This document shows positions 24,393 to 34,651 of a stretch of 64,000 nucleotides of DNA, piece by piece. Under the pieces are notes generated by a model. It was not told where the DNA came from and made no database searches. It was given only the letters and a program-made list of their open reading frames with translations. The position numbers and the translations under genes were made by a program. The first letter of the stretch is position 1; every line of letters begins with the position of its first letter. Source of the DNA: Microthyrium microscopicum. Its lineage: Eukaryota; Ascomycota; Dothideomycetes; Microthyriales; Microthyriaceae. Where the stretch lies: positions 1,254,538 through 1,318,537 of the forward strand of contig MU004235.1 of the NCBI GenBank assembly GCA_010405405.1. Direction: 5' to 3'.

Positions 24393-25561
24393 ATGGCTGA
24401 TGTCAGTTCAGCATTTAACATCTTCCGCGTGACGGGAGATGTCTCTCACATACTCTCCAAGATCATACTCATATGGTCGATACACTGGAACAGAAGCGCG
24501 GAGGTACGTACAGCATTTCGTCGACTGGCTTTGTAGAAGCCTAGAGCTAACAACACGTTTAGGGAGTCTCCTTGATAACACAAGCACTCTACATACTCGT
24601 CTTCTCGACTAGATATCTCGACATTTTCTCTACCCCTATATTCAAAGGCTTCAAATACTTCTACCTCTTTGCTGTCAAGCTGTTCTATGTTGGCAGCTCC
24701 GTGTATATTGTCAGCCTTATGACATTTGCATATGCTCGCACACGCGAACGAGAGAAGGCATGGAAGTTCGGTATCTACTGTCTCACGGGAGCGCTGATTC
24801 TGGCATGGCCTCTATGCAAGATCTTCGAAAAGGGCCCGTTTGTTGGCGACACGCATTTCCTCTACAGACATGACGTGTCCTTCTCAGAGGTTAGTATCAA
24901 TGATAAAATGCTGGAATAAAGCTCACGAATCTAGATCTTATGGGTATTCTCCGAAGTCCTTGAGTCCGTTTGCGTCCTTCCTCAACTACTCCTCTTACGA
25001 CAAACAACAGTCCCAACTGTGATCGACTCGTACTACCTCACACTACTCGGCTCGTACAGAGGGCTTTACTGCCTAAACTGGATATACAGAGCTGCCAGCA
25101 AAGTCGATCGTCATTTTGACCCTATATCCGTCGTATTTGGCGTCATCCAAACCGCATTATACATCGACTTTGCGTGGGTATACTACAGCCGACAAAGAGT
25201 CAAGTTACGGGCCGGTGGGATCGTAGACTCTGACGACTTGGAACGCGGATGGCTCGTTGGCCGGTTTGTGGGTAAGCACCGCGACTTAGACGACGACGCC
25301 CCCGCCGACGTAGAGCAAGGCGTCGGCCGCCAAAAGACTAATCGCTGGGGCGCACGCGGGATCTCTGTATCCGCAGATGACGAATTCGATGATGCTTCCG
25401 GTGAAGATGCTAGGCCCTTGGCGTTGGCTGACCCGGATGCATTTGAAGACGAGCTTAGCGACGACGAGAGCGCTCCGCCTGCAGCATCCAACTCAAAACA
25501 GGCACAGGTGCACGAGGAAGCCGAATCGCCATGGGCAGCGGAGGAATCGAGCTCAAAATAG
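24393..25561 (+). CDS. KDEL-receptor (ERD2)-like membrane protein with acidic tail
   Basis: Three exons 24393-24503, 24563-24889, 24935-25561, all phase 0; 354 residues. Seven-helix pattern: ALYILVFSTRYLDIF, FYVGSSVYIVSLM, ALILAWPLC, the ILWVFSEVLESVCVLPQ segment and RQTTVPTVIDSYY match the ER lumen protein retention receptor family. Family role: retrieval of HDEL/KDEL-tagged proteins from Golgi to ER. Unlike classical ERD2 (about 215 residues), this one has an N-terminal extension and an approximately 130-residue cytosolic tail rich in Asp, Glu and Ser, so it is likely the divergent filamentous-fungal paralogue. Confidence 0.88.
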
Positions 25562-25900
25562 GCCATGATTTGAGATTATGTTTGAATGACCGCATCTGTT
25601 ACTCTGGCTTGTTTTTGGCATATGGCGAGCGTTGGATCTATTCAGTCCCGGATATCCTTGTAAATGCAGCATATTTGTGCACAGAAATCCAGAAATCTTT
25701 TGTCCATTCTTCATTCTCGTGATGCCAACCGACATATCGATCCAACTGCTAAGAAAACGTTCGTATACATGACTATAATCATCTAACTGCGCCAGAAACC
25801 CATGCCAATCTGCACATCCCATGCTCAAACTTCCCACCCATGCGTTCCAATCTACCCATGTTTCCACACACCCATGCATCCATCAACAGATTTCCAAATC
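25562..25900. other. Convergent 3' intergenic region
   Basis: 339 bp between two stop codons facing each other. No gene or clear terminator motif seen. Confidence 0.5.
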
Positions 25901-26941
25901 TCACAGATCCGAATAATCATATTTCCTCCCCCGTCCTCTGCCCTGCCTTGCAGACCCCTGCCTCCCTCGTCCCTGCGGCCTCTCCCTCTCCACGGCCGCA
26001 CCTGCCTCCACCGCCCCCATCGCCTCGCTCACCAACCGTGTCGCCTGTGCAAATATCCCGCCCATCACTCCTCCTCCCTGCCCAGACGAAGTCCCTGTCT
26101 CACGCATCTGCACTACACGACTACTCGCGCTGGTGCTCACGCGTCCACCTGTACGAACGCTGGTGGTTGCGCGGAATGCGGCGTTCACTTCACGGACTAC
26201 ATGGGTGGCGGCTGAGGCACCGCGCGATATAGCTTGTACGTCTTGCATGCTGACGCCGCGAGGGAGGGGGACGCGGTAGGAGCCTTTGAGGGCGAGTTGG
26301 TCTGGTTGGTTAGTAGTACGTGGGATGGTTTCGATCTCGGATTCAGTGTCGCTGTTGGGTTCGGAGATTGAGGTGGGATATTGCGTTACTGGGACGAGGG
26401 CGGCGGAATGGGTTGCGCGGGAGGCGGGCGTGCTTTTTGATGTTGTTGTTGCCGGACGAGTTGGCGTGTGGGTGGTGGTAGTCGTGCGCAGCTCATGAAC
26501 GTCGGTGACTGTTGATTCGAGACGGTAGTTTATCTCTTCGACGCGCGATTCGAGGATGGAGACGCGCTGGATTACGGTCTCGTCGGGGTTTGTGGAGAGT
26601 TGGGCGGTTTGAGGGGTGGAGGCGCTGCGGACGGCAAGTTTGCGTGGTTTGCGGCGTCGACGGCGCGATGATGCACGAGAGGAATTTGGTGACTGAATGC
26701 TGAGATCCTCTATAGTGGGATTCCTTATTGGTATAGGCTCTTGAGCTTCTGGTTCGCTTTCAACCTCTTCGACCACTGGACCGATTTGTTTCTGCTCTTG
26801 TTTGGACTCTTGTTTCTGTTCTTGTTTTGGTTCTTGTATGGCCGGTGTTTCTGATATTGATGCTGTAGGCTTGCGAGCTATTTTGCGCGGTCGCCGACGA
26901 CGCGCTGGCGCTGGCGATGGGTCTTGCTTTGATGTCTCCAT
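25901..26941 (-). CDS. Disordered basic protein of unknown function
   Basis: Single exon, 346 residues. Starts METSKQDPS, then Arg/Lys-rich patches (ARRRRPRK, SSRRRRRKPRK), a Gln/Glu/Lys repeat (KQEQKQESKQEQKQ), one predicted coiled-coil segment (VSILESRVEEINYRL, about 128-142), a Thr-rich linker, and an Arg-Gly-rich end (RGRQGSARQGRGRGRK). The coding strand is notably GC-rich. The long frame free of stops over this composition, with codon use unlike the flanks, supports a real gene. The basic patches suggest nucleic-acid contact; no domain recognised. Confidence 0.65.
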   Translation of the reverse strand: METSKQDPSPAPARRRRPRKIARKPTASISETPAIQEPKQEQKQESKQEQKQIGPVVEEVESEPEAQEPIPIRNPTIEDLSIQSPNSSRASSRRRRRKPRKLAVRSASTPQTAQLSTNPDETVIQRVSILESRVEEINYRLESTVTDVHELRTTTTTHTPTRPATTTSKSTPASRATHSAALVPVTQYPTSISEPNSDTESEIETIPRTTNQPDQLALKGSYRVPLPRGVSMQDVQAISRGASAATHVVREVNAAFRATTSVRTGGRVSTSASSRVVQMRETGTSSGQGGGVMGGIFAQATRLVSEAMGAVEAGAAVERERPQGRGRQGSARQGRGRGRKYDYSDL

Positions 26942-27629
26942 TGTTTATAGGTACAGAAGTAAGTCAAACTAATTCAGACTAACAACCGTTAGAAGTTACG
27001 GCTTGTGGGCTTTGATGCAGCATGGCGAACTAGAACAAAATAACTGGGCACGTTGATATTGCGGCTGACGTCACAAGGCTGAATTGCCACGCGAGGGACA
27101 GGGGTCAAACATGCCATAAGGCTGACTTCTAACTACCACGTTTCCCTTAGGACAAATTAGGCTGTCAAGATGAACGCTGACTCAACTCTACATCTCGAGC
27201 TTATTTAATTGAATTAGGCCTCGAAATCAAAACATAGGCTGTTTTGCAATGGCGTACCTGGCTGTCGCGGCTATCATCACCACCTGTAATGACAGTCTAT
27301 CACGGGGATATCAGTAACTGTCTGTTCATGAACAAGACTTATGTTATTGTGGTCAGAGTCTTCTGAGGGCTCAAGCTAACTGCGTCCAAGATTTCACGAA
27401 ATCTGACACTCATTATATATGTGAGTCTAATGTTCAGATGATCCATGACACACTTCTAGCGATGACTTGTTCAAATACCCCAATGCAGTAAAATGTACGC
27501 CTTTTCCTATAAAGGAGAGAAATCATCATATCTTCATCAACTTTCTGGATCAATGGTAAACTGCAGTCGGAAATACAGAGCCTTTAATATCCCCATACTT
27601 GTAAATAAAAACCTGGTCAAGCAACTGAA
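26942..27629. other. Divergent intergenic region
   Basis: 688 bp separating the disordered protein (minus) from the first small gene (plus). A TATAAAGGAG at about 27509 lies 115 bp before the small-gene start and is its likely TATA box. Confidence 0.45.
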
Positions 27630-28202
27630 ATGGATCAGTATGACCTCTTTCCAGCTGAAGTATCTCCACCTTTCAGCAATTGTCTCACAAATCTAAGATC
27701 CATGGCTCTCTTACAAGATGAGATCGACACTCTTGCTCAGAAGCATCAAATGGACATACCCAAGTCACAAGCTGGTTGCACTCGTCCGAATATAAACCTT
27801 ATCTGTGCAGCACTAGAGTATGAGATACTCCCACTTCTAGAACCGTACAATCGTAATATCCCATGGGTTGCTGATCCTCTTGAGGCTATGCCAAACTATG
27901 TAGAAAATAGTAAGTACCCTGAACAATATGTCAAACCCAAATGATACTAAGTCAGCGACGCTACAGCTATGAATCATATGTGTGCCACAAGAGATGCGCT
28001 GGATCGGAGTGGATATTCTCAGAGCATTGATGGGCGCGAAGATTTAAAATATGAGGAAAACCGTCAGATATGCGAACAGCAAGCTCGCGCAAGCGCTGCC
28101 GCTGTAGAAGTACAGTGGATCCAAATTAAGCAAGTGATGATGCATATTTTAGATGGAAAGCGTAGAGAGAAGCACATGAATAAGGATTCTTACATTCTTT
28201 GA
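27630..28202 (+). CDS. Small hypothetical protein (plus-strand member 1)
   Basis: Two exons 27630-27909 and 27967-28202 joined by a GTAAGT...CAG intron of 57 bp; 171 residues. Cytosolic, no signal peptide or membrane helix; largely helical, charged second half (YEENRQICEQQARASAAAVE). No family recognised. It belongs by size, one-intron design and position to the block of small lineage-specific genes at 27.6-34.7 kb, but I could not align it to the three minus-strand members. The frame closing cleanly through a consensus intron is the main support. Confidence 0.6.
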
Positions 28203-28936
28203 TATAACATTCACGGGCTTTGCTCTGAGTCTGTGAGGACATCCGTAACTTTTCGCTCCATTCTTTTATTCTTGGGGTTCGTGCTTTGTCACTTTATTTA
28301 ATCACTCCTGGCAAGTTTATCGTCAGGGCTAGACAAGAAGATGAGTTATCATTGCTTGGAGTAACCTCCGATTGAACACAAATCTCAATATTATTTCTTT
28401 TGACACTTTTACTTTTGACCAGTAAAGAACAGACTGCACGCAAAACAATGAATCTCAATGGCTTCTAAAATCGAAATTCAAAACCCATTCCCTGTTACAA
28501 TAGCTAAAGATCTGTCATTGCCAGGTTAACAAAACATTACATTACATCTCAGTTAGTAGAAGCAAGAGTTGTGTGACGAATAAGCTATCATGTGGGAAGT
28601 GGTTGAATACTTACTTAGTATTTAGTTTGACCAAAGATATATAGAGCTACAATCAAACCAGTAATCTAGGATTGCCTTGAGAAGACACTTGGGCCTTCAG
28701 TAGATTCTTCCTCACGGTGAAGAATGGTAAGTCATTTTTTTGATTCTTTCTCAATTCAATTGGGTTGACATTAATTAAGTATGTTGTGCACCGTGAAAAC
28801 CCACTTGTCTGGCTGATATATAAAGAGGGCCCAACCCGCTGAATGATGCAAAGCCAGTTCAACAGGAAGCCGTATCTCTCAAGAGCCTACATCCGACTGA
28901 AGTCTACACTAAAGATTACTAGACAACAACTTCAAG
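28203..28936. other. Intergenic region between small genes
   Basis: 734 bp. Near its right end ATATATAAAGAGGG (about 28819-28832) looks like a TATA box about 105 bp before the next start codon. No other feature seen. Confidence 0.45.
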
Positions 28937-29421
28937 ATGTGTGACCCGGGCAATGATGTCCTATCCACTATCATAGCCGATTTAAGCTTGACAGCATCGT
29001 ATAGAGCCAAGATTGAACTGTCTTTGCCAGACATATCAAGTAAAAGACCGCACAACGATATGTTCATATGCTTTAGAGAAGAAATTGTCAATCTAATAAC
29101 CACACTCCACGCCAAAGTCAACCCAGTGTTTTATGCTGGAATGGTAAATGCTGTAATGTTGGAAGATCTTCATAAACTGGCAAATTTTGTCAAGGAGAGT
29201 AGGTTATTCAGGCAAAACAACTGACATGACTTTAAACTTATTGAACCGCAGTGAACTCAGAATTGTGGGACCTACAGAAGCAACTTTCTGATTGTGGAGA
29301 TCCGGTTCCAGGCATGGTCAGACCTTACTGCCAATCCGCATTCAAGAAATTCATGCCAGTGAGAAAAGGTGTGGATTCTCTTGTACAGCACGCATCCTCA
29401 GCTTATATTGGCATGTTTTAG
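28937..29421 (+). CDS. Small hypothetical protein (plus-strand member 2)
   Basis: Two exons 28937-29198 and 29252-29421 with a 53-bp GTAGGT...CAG intron; 143 residues. No signal peptide. First half helical (IIADLSLTASYRAKIELSL), second half contains two Cys (DCGDP, PYCQSAF) and ends SSAYIGMF. No family recognised. TATA-like box about 105 bp upstream. Could be a lineage-specific gene of the same block as its neighbours; function unknown. Confidence 0.55.
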
Positions 29422-29949
29422 GACAGTCAGTGATATATGCACTCAATGTAGCCAATCAGCAACGAGATCAATCAGCCTTACAGCCTCATGGTAAACGTCA
29501 TGCTCAGCCTTATGCTCAGCCTTATACCAATTATATCATGAAGTATAGTCTCTTATGTGTCAAAACAATCTTCTATACGTCACATCAAGAAGCAGTATTA
29601 CCAAAGTTTCAGTCATTAAGTACTTGTTTGATTCCAACAATCTGCCAAGAAATCAAGTGATAAACCATACAAGTCTTCCCTAGTACACGATGCCGCACCC
29701 TGATCGACCGAGAGAATTTCAAGCAAAACAGTAAATGATCTCGCCCTTATTAGTACTGTCGCCTAAACAAAAACTTAAAAAGGCAGCAAGGATAGCCACA
29801 AGATTTGAGAATCTTTGGCATTCCAACCGAAACCAAAACCTAAAAGAGTGTTCAACCATCTGTGTAATGTGCCTCTTGATACAAAGTCCCGGCTTCTACA
29901 AGCCAGTGTAGTAAGCTTGAAACGCTTCAGGTCTTCGTCATGGTTCTAC
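29422..29949. other. Intergenic, holds 3' stem-loop of next gene
   Basis: 528 bp of convergent 3' sequence. Contains the conserved stem-loop at 29896-29911 belonging to the minus-strand gene. Otherwise nothing supported. Confidence 0.45.
29896..29911 (-). other. Conserved 3' stem-loop, gene 1 of small family
   Basis: CTACA-AGCCAG-TGTAG: a 5-bp stem with a 6-base loop, 39 bases past the stop of the 190-residue gene. Outer bases GCTT and AAGC can extend the stem with one bulge. The same stem recurs after genes 2 and 3. Confidence 0.6.
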
Positions 29950-30648
29950 CTAGGAAGCTGAACGCCGTGCCTCGACCGATCTTACGCTGTGTACTTCACC
30001 CACCCCTAGGGGATAATAGCTGTTGATCATCCTACACTGCCATACTAGACGGTACCAATGCTCTCTGGCCCCGTTGTGTGGATCATTGAGAGCATCTCGA
30101 ATATCCTCTACCCATTGGCGCACGGCTTCTTGAGCTTCTTCGTCTTCATCGTAGCCTTCCTCCCCTAGAACGTTTTAGAACCTCCTGTTTTCTAGAAACA
30201 TTCCACAATTGTAGATTGAGAAGCTTACCTAGTAGGTCTCTAATGGTTTCGTAAGCATTCCAGATAACCTCGCCATTTTCCTCGACTAGATTGATTCATG
30301 AGTCAATGATTTGTGCTAATCGTCCTTTCACACATGAGTACTCTTACTTTTTCTCATCCATTCCTCGGCTTCATTGGCAAGTTCCCCTAGACGAGTCCAG
30401 TTCTGAGAACTGCCTTCAGGAATTGCAGGTACATATGCACGAGCTGCATGCATGATAAGATACACGAAAGTGAGTTGATCCTTCCGATCCCATATTGTGC
30501 AGTTGAGGGGGATTCCTGCCGCCCTGAGAGTGGCTTGTAGACTATGGATTTGTTCTATCCGGGATCTCATATGTACATACTGGTCGTCAACCCCTTTCCA
30601 GGCTGAAACGACACCGTTCCGGTAGTCTATCCAGGACAACACTGGCAT
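29950..30648 (-). CDS. Small tandem-family protein, gene 1
   Basis: Three exons 30648-30348, 30285-30229, 30164-29950 with GT-AG introns of 62 and 64 bp; 190 residues. No signal peptide. N-terminal half shows LQATLRAAGIPL, comparable to TLGILHEAGITL in gene 2; C-terminal half is acidic (EEGYDEDEEAQEA) and ends with a W-x3-V...C..I pattern (REHWYRLVWQCRMIN) that matches KEHWALAVEAAKEI in gene 2 and IWQPIVEECQRIN in gene 3. Upstream blocks (30846-30870, TATA at 30821, box at 30750) and the 3' stem-loop are shared with genes 2 and 3. No known family. Confidence 0.7.
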
Positions 30649-30749
30649 CGTTATGATCGATATAGTAGGAAGCTTGTTATTGGAAATGGTTTCCTAAGTA
30701 GGTGTCAGGCTATTCGAATTATGATTGTTTACAAAGATGTAATTGACGT

Positions 30750-30870
30750 GCACCAGGCACGTATTGAAGTATTGATGTTTTGGGAATGATGAATCAAGAG
30801 AGCAATGAGAAGAGCACACATTATTATACTACATTGGATTTGAATAGTCGTTTGATAGTGGTAACTACTT
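30750..30870 (-). promoter_or_regulatory. Conserved promoter module, gene 1
   Basis: Read on the gene strand: a 25-bp upstream block at 30870-30846, TATAATAA at 30828-30821, and the leader box TGCCTGGTGC at 30759-30750, 102 bp before the ATG. All three blocks recur in the same order and near-identical spacing before genes 2 and 3. Confidence 0.75.
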
Positions 30871-32185
30871 TCCTTGATCGTTTGGCCGTGGTGTTTACCT
30901 TTTAGAAGATAGACACTCATTCTGACCTCTGCTCTACAAACGTTGGTGTCAACACTGATCAGGAAGCACCCAGAAAAGAACATCCATGTCACTGGAAAAC
31001 GCACTTGGGTCGCTTTATGCATCTACGAAGGTTATTGAAACGTTTGGCTCTACCTATTAGACAGTTGTTCATCACAGAATCCGCGATATCCGTTTTTGTA
31101 GCTCTCAGTATCGATATATACATGGGCAAACTCTTATACCTTCGAAATTCAAGCTCTTCAGACTGTACGGCTCGGCCTGAAAGAAGACCTTTTCGGTTTT
31201 TGTCTTATGTCGGAAGACGAAGTTTGATTTGTGGTCAAAGCTATTGGAAAGGGACATGCCTCTGATACTGAGACTGAGAAGCAAGAACTTCTGGAACAGT
31301 GGAAAGTACAGAACATCTACTCGAGGAAGGTGAGTGCATAATCCTCTGATTATGAGCAGGAGAGAGTACAAGCTGATCAAGATTATCCACTAGTCGTACG
31401 ATACGTGCACTGCGCGCTCAGAGAAGTTAAGCGTACTTGTGTCAATCCTGAGCAGGTTAAAGAGTGGCTTATGACCAGCAGGTGGTATTGATATCACTCA
31501 ATGGGGGCTGCAAAAGACATGAGTTGTTGATTAAGATGACATACCTTGGCACCTGTTAGATGGCAACAGAAGTATCAATGGATCCGGTGATGTAGTAACG
31601 AAGCAGTCAAAACTAGTTTGAAAACATCTTGTTTCCCGTAGTGAATTCTACTCTGTTTTGCCTATGTAGATAACTCATGGTTGCAATATGGCTAGCCTGA
31701 GCAGTATCTGTGATATGTTATTATCAAAGATTAGCTTTTTAGGCGCTTATCTTGCGGAAGCATTTATGTGTGGTTTTCTTGGTTATGAGACTTAGGATTA
31801 CGTTGTTCTACCACTACATAGAGACAATGGTAAGTTCAGGTTGTTTTCATATACCGTCATTTTCGTAACTGAGCCAACTTGACATAATGAGCGATCAATG
31901 GCGAAGGCCTTCCCTACACTAATCGCATAGAGCTTCCACAATTTCCAGACGAAACATGAACAGGAGACATCATCAGCCTTGATATTTTCACCGTAGAAGA
32001 TAGACGAAGACCTAGTGATGCCCTCATAAATCCAACGACAAAGGAGTGATCGACAGTAAAAGAAACTCACCGCCTAAATTTGGAAGCACCAGTGAACACC
32101 ACATTAGAAGCAGAAAAGGCATAATCAAAAGCAAAGGAGTGCCCAGAAAATCAATGTCTCCTACCGTACATAGCAAATGAAGCTT

Positions 32186-32201
32186 CTACAATCCGGTGTA
32201 G
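32186..32201 (-). other. Conserved 3' stem-loop, gene 2 of small family
   Basis: CTACA-ATCCGG-TGTAG, about 100 bases past the stop of gene 2. Stem identical to those of genes 1 and 3 while the loop has two changes. Confidence 0.6.
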
Positions 32202-32301
32202 TGCGCATGAAAACATCATTCGGAACAGTTCCTTCTGCCTCAATCCTTGGGTCGTGTACCGCGACAAATCACCTTGTGAAGGCGAACTTTTGCTCGCATA
32301 A

Positions 32302-32771
32302 TCATCCCCTCCAGGTGCGTTCAATTTCTTTTGCGGCTTCAACAGCGAGTGCCCAATGCTCTTTGGTCCCGACTGTATCGTTTTCAATCTTGGCGACATC
32401 GCGATTAGGCTTTCCTGCCTCCTCTAGTATGGAAGTCACCCCTAGAAGGGCTATATTTGAACCTTCAATTAGCATGTTGCTCTAAGTCAAATTCATACTT
32501 GGATATACATACCTTCCCGAACGCGGTCACAAAGCGTAATCTCGTCGCCGCCAATATAGGCATTGGAATGCTTTCCCTGCTTAATAATTCGGTCTACTAA
32601 TGCGAGCTCGTAGGGATCCAATATCAAGGTTATGCCTGCTTCATGAAGTATACCCAAAGTTGTGGGGATATCTGTCATTCTGAATATGAGCTGAAAGAGG
32701 TTGAGATCCATGTTGTGCCATGTCGCTAGCTGAGGTGGTTCTGGATAGTCTGGTGAGCCTGTGGAGGCCAT
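32302..32771 (-). CDS. Small tandem-family protein, gene 2
   Basis: Two exons 32771-32513 and 32450-32302, GTATGT...TAG intron of 62 bp; 135 residues. No signal peptide. Shares TLGILHEAGITL with gene 1 (TLRAAGIPL), EEAGKP with gene 3 (AEAGKP), and the terminal W-x3-V pattern with both. One intron fewer than gene 1. Promoter blocks at 33025-33000, 32982-32972 and 32896-32887 match those of the other two genes. Function unknown; fast protein change over conserved flanks suggests diversifying or relaxed selection. Confidence 0.7.
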
Positions 32772-33306
32772 AAAATTGCCGACAAGAAATGGTATCGTGC
32801 GAGGGCTGTCAGCTTGATGATACTGGTGTAGAAAGAAATAATAGTGTTCTGCAGGTGATGATTGTTTTCAAATTTGTATTTGATGTGCACCAGGCACGAA
32901 TTGCTGTATTGATGTTTAGAAGTATTGTTATGTTGTGATGAAGGAAATATGAGTAAGAACAAGAGATCACATTATTTTTATACAGAATTGAAGCTGGACA
33001 GTCGTTTGAATAGTGGTATCTACGTTCTATGAGATAGACGCTGATTCTGGCCTCTGACCAGCAAACGTTGATACCAACACTGTTCATGAACCATTTGTAG
33101 ACACCGGAGTAAACCAGCTCCCACACGTCCCGTTGAGCGACCTTATTGCCCCTTTCTAAAGAAGACATATGTGATACTTTTCCGGTCCAATTAGTAGCTC
33201 AAACGAAGCCTAAGTAACAATCTCTTCCAGGCTCGCTATGACGATTTTCACTGTTACTTGGTCTCCTTAATCGTTGGCCTCATCCTGTCTTCACTCTTGC
33301 ACATAA
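32772..33306. other. Intergenic, promoter of gene 2
   Basis: 535 bp. The first 255 bp is the conserved promoter module of gene 2; the remainder shows nothing supportable. Confidence 0.45.
32887..33025 (-). promoter_or_regulatory. Conserved promoter module, gene 2
   Basis: Gene-strand order: upstream block (33025-33000, a few differences from genes 1 and 3), TATAAAAATAA (32982-32972), leader box TGCCTGGTGC (32896-32887), 116 bp before the ATG. Confidence 0.75.
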
Positions 33307-33851
33307 TCATGCCGTCACAAGTGCATTGATCCCCGCTGCGACTGGAACAAAAGCGGACAATCAGCGATGTATTATGCCACAATCAGATTTACATACCTTT
33401 GACAAGGTGACATTCCAAGAGCTTCAAGCGTTCGGCCAAACGAGCGGGCTCCGTGTCAGTGTTACGTTTGCCTTTTAATGCTTCAGTTTGCCTTTTAATG
33501 CTTCAGTTTGCCTTTTAATGCTTCAGTTTGCCCTTTAATGCTTCAAGCAGGGTCTTCAACCAGGTCATCTTGTTGGTCACATCGTCTTTGTCCATGAGGA
33601 TAAGGTGGCCGTAACTGTAGCTGCCAACAAGGCGTATCGAGCAAGCTCCGTTCACTTCAATCATCCCGAGGCAACAATGTATATCTAGATGATACCTTTT
33701 TCTTGAAGCTAGAGTCCAGTGGGACAATCACGCCGTTGAAGCTTCTTATTCGAGATATCTTGTTACAAAGATGTGAATTTGATTGTGCATTCAAGCCAAA
33801 AGAGCGGCCAACCATGAAAGTTTGCCTGTACGATCTGCACAAAGCTTTCAC
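33307..33851 (-). pseudogene. Small gene disrupted by a 20-bp tandem repeat
   Basis: Minus-strand coding-like pieces are seen: 33851-33700 (RIRSFNGVIVPLDSSFKKK), 33680-33530 (VNGACSIRLVGSYSYGHL ... TWLKTLLEALKG) and 33470-33397 plus 33341-33307 (TEPARLAERLKLLECH, GT-AG intron of 55 bp, then a short end). Four copies of a 20-bp unit at 33467-33546 sit between the second and third pieces. Because 20 is not a multiple of three, extra copies bring a stop into frame, whereas a single copy would read through into the third piece. No family recognised. It may be another member of the small-gene block that was broken by repeat expansion. Confidence 0.4.
33467..33546. repeat. 20-bp tandem repeat, four copies
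   Basis: Four head-to-tail copies of TTTGCCTTTTAATGCTTCAG, almost perfect (the fourth has CCC for CCT and a changed end). The near identity implies recent expansion. Confidence 0.9.
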
Positions 33852-34064
33852 AATCTAACTAAACGCAATAAAGAAAAGGATTATTCAGCCATGAATCTCT
33901 GTCTCTGTAAGGAATACTCTGTACGTACTCTTTACAGAGTAAGCCGACCTCCTCAATCGCTCCCGCATATCAAGAAGATATCAACCGTGCCCGCGTGCCT
34001 TGTACAAGACCATCGAAACGAGCCAACTTGATCCTTCTTCTCGGTAACAAGATAAATACAGCTA

Positions 34065-34080
34065 CTACAAGCCAGTGTAG
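34065..34080 (-). other. Conserved 3' stem-loop, gene 3 of small family
   Basis: CTACA-AGCCAG-TGTAG, extendable here to a 7-bp stem (TACTACA/TGTAGTA), 62 bases past the stop of gene 3. Confidence 0.6.
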
Positions 34081-34142
34081 TAAGCTTCGAAAACCTCATT
34101 CCATGTCCATTCATGCTTTGCTAAGCTTGTCATTTCCACAGA

Positions 34143-34651
34143 TCATGTACCCTTGATATCATCTCCCCACTCTATATTGATCCTCTGACACTCCTCGACG
34201 ATCGGCTGCCAAATTTTCTTGAATTCCTCGTTAAGCCGCTTCATTTCTTCATCATTGGGTTCAGGCTTGCCCGCCTCAGCCTGCATGGCTGTGTGAATTT
34301 CCTGAGCTATCAATGAACCATGAATCAGTGGATTGACCCCTTAGGAATCTAATAGTATTCGATGAGGCATACCTTTCTCGAACAAGCTCGGAGAAGCGGG
34401 ACTTGAGCGTTCAAGTTTATCCTAATGGAAGGCTCGCGTTCCGCGCGATAGGTCCTGTAAGTTTCGTATCCATTCATTACGATATTGTCTACTGTCTGTA
34501 CGTCGTCCTTTATGTCGCTGTAGTCAGAAGTTTTGGGTGTCTCGTAAAAGATACCCCCCTCCGTGTTGAGGAAGAGCTTCCAGGCGTGGGTGATGACTTT
34601 CCAATTGGATGGCTCGGATGGCTCGGATGGCTCGGACGGCTCGGATGCCAT
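34143..34651 (-). CDS. Small tandem-family protein, gene 3
   Basis: Start ATG at 34651 opens with four SEP tripeptides coded by a 12-bp tandem repeat (34611-34646). The last exon begins near 34308 after a GTATGC...TAG intron whose 5' side is at 34374, and reads AQEIHTAMQAEAGKP and IWQPIVEECQRIN to the stop at 34143. The middle is less certain: keeping the frame needs another intron ending at CATTAG near 34430, with several possible donors at about 34490-34510, so exact length is not fixed (about 145 residues). Shares EAGKP and the W-x3-V end with genes 1-2, and the same promoter and 3' stem-loop. Confidence 0.6.

Larger units (their letters stand above)
30649..32301. other. Intergenic region between family genes 1 and 2
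   Basis: 1.65 kb. The left 240 bp is the conserved promoter of gene 1. The rest (31.0-32.1 kb) holds only short frames on both strands (31005-31265, 31105-31380, 31798-32070). It may contain a decayed relative of the family, but I cannot support one. Confidence 0.4.
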
